This document shows, in pieces, positions 5,206-5,959 of a DNA stretch of 5,959 nt (position 1 is its first letter; every line of letters starts with the position of its first letter). The translations under genes and the position numbers were made by a program. The DNA is from Sphingopyxis sp. Its GTDB lineage: Bacteria > Pseudomonadota > Alphaproteobacteria > Sphingomonadales > Sphingomonadaceae. The DNA lies in NCBI GenBank assembly GCA_013911715.1, contig JACEST010000126.1:1-5959 (forward strand). Reading direction: 5' to 3'. The notes beneath the pieces are model-generated. The model did not search any database and had not been told where the DNA came from. It saw only the letters and a list, made by a program, of their open reading frames with translations.

Positions 5206-5959
5206 TTACAGGTTGAAACCGCGCACGACTGTCAGCGTTCCTGCTGAAAGGCTGACCAGCGCGAGCGGAACGAAATCGCCCGCATGCGCCCAATATAGCC
5301 CGTCGTCCGTGGCAACCCCGGTCAGAGTGCGGCCTTGTCGGACCGCCCCTGCCGCTTCCGGGGAAAGGATCAGAGCCGGGATGTCGACCAGCCCTGCCTT
5401 CAGCGGCAGAAATACATCTGTATGCGCGGCGCCTTGGCCGAATGCGTTCAATTTGTCCAGCGAAATCGCCTGTTCGAGGGTGAAGGGGCCCGCGCGGGTG
5501 CGGCGCAGCATAGCGACATGGCCAACGGTGCCGAGCGCATGGGCGATGTCGCGGGCGAGGCTGCGGATATAGGTGCCCTTGCTGACATGCGCGGTGAGGG
5601 TAACAAACTCAAACTCCTCCGCGTCTCCGCGTCTCCGCGTGAGATTTTTCTGTTCACGCGGAGGCGCGGAGACGCGGAGGGCATGCACCGTCACTTGCCG
5701 CGCTACCATTTCTACATCCTCGCCAGCCCTTGCTCTGTCATAAGCGCGCTGGCCGCCCACCTTGATTGCCGAATAAGCCGGCGGCACTTGCTCAATGGGT
5801 CCGGTGAAGCGCGGCAGCACCGCCTCGACCTCTGCCAACGTGGGCCGAACATCGCTCGTTGCGACCACCGCGCCTTCGGCATCGAGGCCCTCGGTCTCGG
5901 TCCCGAAGGCGATGGTGAAATCATAGACCTTGCTGGCTTCCAGCATCCGCCCCGTCAGC
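5206..5959 (-). CDS. truB: tRNA pseudouridine(55) synthase TruB, 5' end outside the window
   Basis: TruB converts U55 of the tRNA T loop to pseudouridine. The C-terminal 250 residues and the stop are present. The frame stays open through the right edge (LTGR before the Met at 5946), so that Met is internal. The catalytic Asp motif and the true start lie outside the window. Counting from the Met at 5946, the motif PPAYSAIKVGGQRAY is at 55-69, the conserved KGTYIRSLARD at 123-133 and LRRTRAGPFTLEQAI at 147-161. A short C-terminal domain ends in RGFNL. Residues 91-110 are an insertion, encoded by a palindromic repeat, between the strand TVHALR and EFEFVTLTAHVSKG; in E. coli TruB this is only a short loop. 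The frame is kept, so the enzyme is probably active. rpsO follows after 21 bp. Confidence 0.97.
   Translation of the reverse strand, partial: LTGRMLEASKVYDFTIAFGTETEGLDAEGAVVATSDVRPTLAEVEAVLPRFTGPIEQVPPAYSAIKVGGQRAYDRARAGEDVEMVARQVTVHALRVSAPPREQKNLTRRRGDAEEFEFVTLTAHVSKGTYIRSLARDIAHALGTVGHVAMLRRTRAGPFTLEQAISLDKLNAFGQGAAHTDVFLPLKAGLVDIPALILSPEAAGAVRQGRTLTGVATDDGLYWAHAGDFVPLALVSLSAGTLTVVRGFNL
5616..5680. repeat. 65-nt hairpin repeat inserted in frame inside truB
   Basis: Arms 5616-5641 and 5655-5680 are reverse complements over 26 nt with a single T-G pair (5632/5664), around a 13-nt loop. The arms contain an 8-bp period (CGCGTCTC units). Read in the truB frame, the element gives about 20 residues (RVSAPPREQK then NLTRRRGDAE) without a stop. 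One arm is related to the intergenic element at 261-432: TTCACGC(A/G)GAG(A)GCGCGGAG is shared between 411-430 (minus strand) and 5653-5671 (plus strand), with one substitution and one gap. I infer a mobile or copied palindromic repeat that landed in a tolerant loop. Confidence 0.85.

Noticed and set aside
5616..5680. Hairpin in truB as a transcription terminator or a disabling insertion
   Set aside because: There is no T tract directly after the stem on the coding strand. The frame stays open and conserved TruB motifs follow, so the gene is not broken.
1..5959. tRNA, rRNA, insertion sequence, prophage or defence genes
   Set aside because: No cloverleaf, rRNA-like stretch, transposase or phage/defence protein is seen on either strand. 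All coding space is taken by housekeeping genes.

Overview
The window is an ordinary, GC-rich (about 60-65% by eye) chromosomal segment of an alphaproteobacterium. It is most likely a sphingomonad (Sphingomonadales; a Sphingopyxis- or Sphingomonas-like organism is my guess). This rests on the protein character of PNPase, S15, TruB and BamD, and on two kinds of dispersed palindromic repeat that I associate from memory with these genomes. All six supported genes lie on the minus strand. I recognise every gene, and I do not find an undescribed multi-gene system. The most unusual content is in the repeats.

Layout, in transcription order from right to left. truB (tRNA pseudouridine-55 synthase) enters from the right edge without its 5' end. 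It is followed after 21 bp by rpsO (ribosomal protein S15), which ends in a clear intrinsic terminator. A 247-bp gap then holds the terminator, a large inverted repeat of the TCCCGGA type and a possible leader hairpin. Next comes pnp (polynucleotide phosphorylase), with a long Arg/Gly/Asp-rich C-terminal tail and a strong terminator of its own. A 219-bp stretch with no convincing gene precedes a secreted cyclophilin-type peptidyl-prolyl isomerase. That is followed after about 55 bp by bamD (outer-membrane assembly lipoprotein). A 270-bp gap is dominated by a 172-bp inverted-repeat element and also holds a LexA-box-like site. The window ends with the first 60 codons of recN.

Functionally there are two groups. 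truB, rpsO and pnp are the conserved translation/RNA-turnover cluster (tRNA modification, small-subunit assembly, 3'-5' RNA decay). The isomerase and BamD both act in the cell envelope: a periplasmic folding catalyst sits beside a component of the BAM complex that inserts outer-membrane proteins. recN starts a DNA-repair gene and may be SOS controlled.

The point most worth a second look is a near-perfect 65-nt hairpin inside truB. It is read in frame as about 20 extra residues in a surface loop, and it is related in sequence to the arms of the intergenic element between bamD and recN.
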